A DNA stretch of 64,000 nucleotides from CAYWOS01 sp964459985 (GTDB taxonomy: Bacteria > Bacillota > Clostridia > Christensenellales > Aristaeellaceae), in the NCBI GenBank assembly GCA_964459985.1, contig CAYWOS010000002.1:66147-130146 (forward strand), given 5' to 3'. Below the pieces are notes generated by a model, which worked only from the letters and a program-made list of their open reading frames with translations, was not told where the DNA came from and searched no databases. Below are positions 63,080 through 64,000 of this stretch, piece by piece. Every line of letters begins with the position of its first letter. Within the stretch, counting starts at the first letter, position 1. The position numbers and the translations under genes were made by a program.

Positions 63080-63087
63080 GGTTAACC
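63080..63087 (-). promoter_or_regulatory. Possible LacI-type operator at the start of the operon
   Basis: GGTTAACC is a perfect 8-bp palindrome (minus-strand context GAAAGCGGTTAACC) lying just downstream of the -10, a typical position for autorepression. The match to LacI-family half-sites is suggestive only. Confidence 0.35.
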
Positions 63088-63100
63088 GCTTTCGTTTTCT

Positions 63101-63129
63101 ATCTTACACATTGCGCGCCGTTTTGTCAA
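63101..63129 (-). promoter_or_regulatory. SigmaA promoter of the LacI/ABC/ARH operon
   Basis: On the minus strand: perfect TTGACA (63124-63129), a 17-bp spacer and TAAGAT (63101-63106), 59 bp before the LacI start codon. Confidence 0.82.
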
Positions 63130-63430
63130 GCCGCATTTTCGCATTTCTCTGCGGTTTTCAGAAAATCAGGTCAAATAATCGCCGAATCGCAGGTCGCTGG
63201 TGCGGATTCCGGGCACGCCGTACCGCCGCGCGCGCCGAAAAAAGGCGCGTCCGCGCGCCCGTCCCCTACCGGATATCGGTAAAAACAGGTAAATTGAGAA
63301 AGCGTTTCCTCTTTCCGCGCGTCGCGCCCGTCAGCCGCCTTCGCCGCGCAGGACGGCGACCCGCGGCGCGGCGGATGAGGGACAAGTCCGCGCCCGCCTT
63401 CGCCGTGTCCGCGCCCGGCTTCGCCGCTTG
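63130..63430. other. Intergenic spacer with no recognisable gene
   Basis: The 573-bp gap between the LacI gene and galM holds the two outward promoters. The middle ~300 bp is GC-rich, with short CGCGC runs; frames through it are Arg/Pro/Ala-rich without ribosome sites. Nothing further can be named here. Confidence 0.6.
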
Positions 63431-63460
63431 TTGACGCGCGCGGGGCGGACGTGGTATAAT
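63431..63460 (+). promoter_or_regulatory. SigmaA promoter of galM
   Basis: TTGACG (63431-63436), an 18-bp spacer and perfect TATAAT (63455-63460), 155 bp before the ATG. The leader contains a short tandem repeat. Confidence 0.75.
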
Positions 63461-63531
63461 GCTTACGTTTCCGCAGGGAAGAATCCGTATCGTCCGTCTG
63501 CGCGGCGCGACATGCGCGATCGCGGGATTTC

Positions 63532-63594
63532 GGACGGCGAAACGCGCTTCCGTGCCCGGGACGGCGAAACGCGCGCTTCCCGTGCCCGGGACGG
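63532..63594. repeat. Short tandem repeat in the galM leader
   Basis: GGACGGCGAAACGCGC starts at 63532 and again at 63559, and a third truncated copy (GGACGG) starts at 63589. Units are 27 and 30 bp long, each ending in CCGTGCCCG. Confidence 0.75.
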
Positions 63595-63615
63595 CTGATC
63601 AATGGAGGGACGACG

Positions 63616-64000
63616 ATGGGCATTCGCAAAATGGCTTTCGGGGCGGCAAAGGACGGGCGCGAGGCGTCGCTGTATATCATCACCGCTCAAAACGGATCGT
63701 CCGTGTGCGTGACCGATTACGGCGCGCATCTGGTATCGGTCAAGGTGCCGGGCAGCGACGGCGATATCAAGGACGTCGTGCTCGGGTTCGATACGGTGGC
63801 GGGCTATCAGCAGTACGGCGGCTATCTGGGCGCGATCGTCGGGCGCTACGGCAACCGCATATCCAAGGGGCGCTTCACGCTCAACGGCGCGGAGTACCGC
63901 CTGTTCTGCAACAACGGCGAAAACTCGCTGCACGGCGGCGAAAAGGGCTTCGATCAGAAATGGTGGGACGCCGAGATCGTATCGGACGGCGCGGTCAGGT
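63616..64000 (+). CDS. galM: Aldose 1-epimerase (galactose mutarotase), N-terminal part
   Basis: The first 128 residues of a GalM-family enzyme; the gene runs off the right edge. AIVGRYGNRISKGRFTLNGA and SLHGGEKGFDQKWWD are diagnostic; the Arg and the first active-site His region are included. It interconverts alpha and beta anomers of aldoses in the cytoplasm. GGAGGG precedes ATG 63616. It is divergent from the LacI-led operon, and the two may be functionally linked, though each has its own promoter. Confidence 0.92.
   Translation, partial: MGIRKMAFGAAKDGREASLYIITAQNGSSVCVTDYGAHLVSVKVPGSDGDIKDVVLGFDTVAGYQQYGGYLGAIVGRYGNRISKGRFTLNGAEYRLFCNNGENSLHGGEKGFDQKWWDAEIVSDGAVR

Overview
This is a high-GC (roughly 60% or more) bacterial chromosome segment, gene-dense on both strands. 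Strong AGGAGG-type ribosome binding sites, TTGACA/TATAAT promoters, a CtsR operator before clpB, two CotF-family spore-coat proteins, a Spo0A-C-domain protein, a Crh-like HPr homologue, BY-kinase/PHP-phosphatase capsule control genes and RecX all point to an endospore-forming Clostridia lineage, probably an uncultured gut member of the Christensenellales type (inferred; no rRNA is present). I see no tRNA, rRNA, insertion sequence, integrase or CRISPR array. It reads as ordinary chromosome rather than a mobile island.

Layout. 1-9.2 kb: tail of an unrecognised (possibly glycoside-hydrolase) gene, a Gfo/Idh oxidoreductase, a reverse-strand redox cluster (RseC-like, thioredoxin, cysteine hydrolase), then leuS-glnS-gltX and a Crh-like HPr protein. 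9.2-16 kb: CtsR-controlled clpB, a secreted SH3/cadherin-like protein, two CotF-family proteins, a serine beta-lactamase-fold protein and recX. 16-26 kb: envelope polysaccharide block, with a GlmM-like mutase, a GlmU-like left-handed beta-helix protein, a glycosyltransferase, a membrane sugar-nucleotide dehydratase, an LCP ligase, an unknown secreted protein and the Wzz/BY-kinase/PHP-phosphatase control trio. 26-28.7 kb: SemiSWEET-like protein, two GNAT proteins, a methyltransferase and a 67-bp tandem repeat.

28.8-37 kb: a complete myo-inositol catabolic operon (iolJ-C-A-G-B-D-E, reverse strand) preceded by a repeat-rich leader of about 500 bp. 37.7-42.3 kb: lysA, then a ~740-nt promoter-to-terminator transcription unit without a credible protein and full of inverted repeats (candidate large structured ncRNA), then deoC with a GyrI-like protein, and cysK. 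42.5-49.6 kb: Spo0A-C protein, a repeat-containing unknown protein, surE, an RpiR regulator, a BaiN-like flavoprotein, a DEDDh exonuclease and a uridine-kinase-like protein.

49.6-63 kb: a long reverse-strand run: LacI regulator, two LplB/LplC-type permeases, solute-binding protein, HAD phosphatase, ADP-ribosylglycohydrolase (ARH), PhnP-like MBL hydrolase, a second ARH fused to jelly-roll-like modules, AtuA and DUF4387 proteins, a secreted esterase and an aldehyde dehydrogenase. It looks like a regulated uptake and breakdown system for an unknown glycosylated substrate. The window ends inside galM.

The strongest leads for something undescribed are the structured RNA unit at about 39.03-39.77 kb and the LacI/ABC/ARH/AtuA operon. 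Secondary leads are the Spo0A-C protein without a canonical receiver, the minisatellites with 66-67 bp periods, and the long iol leader.
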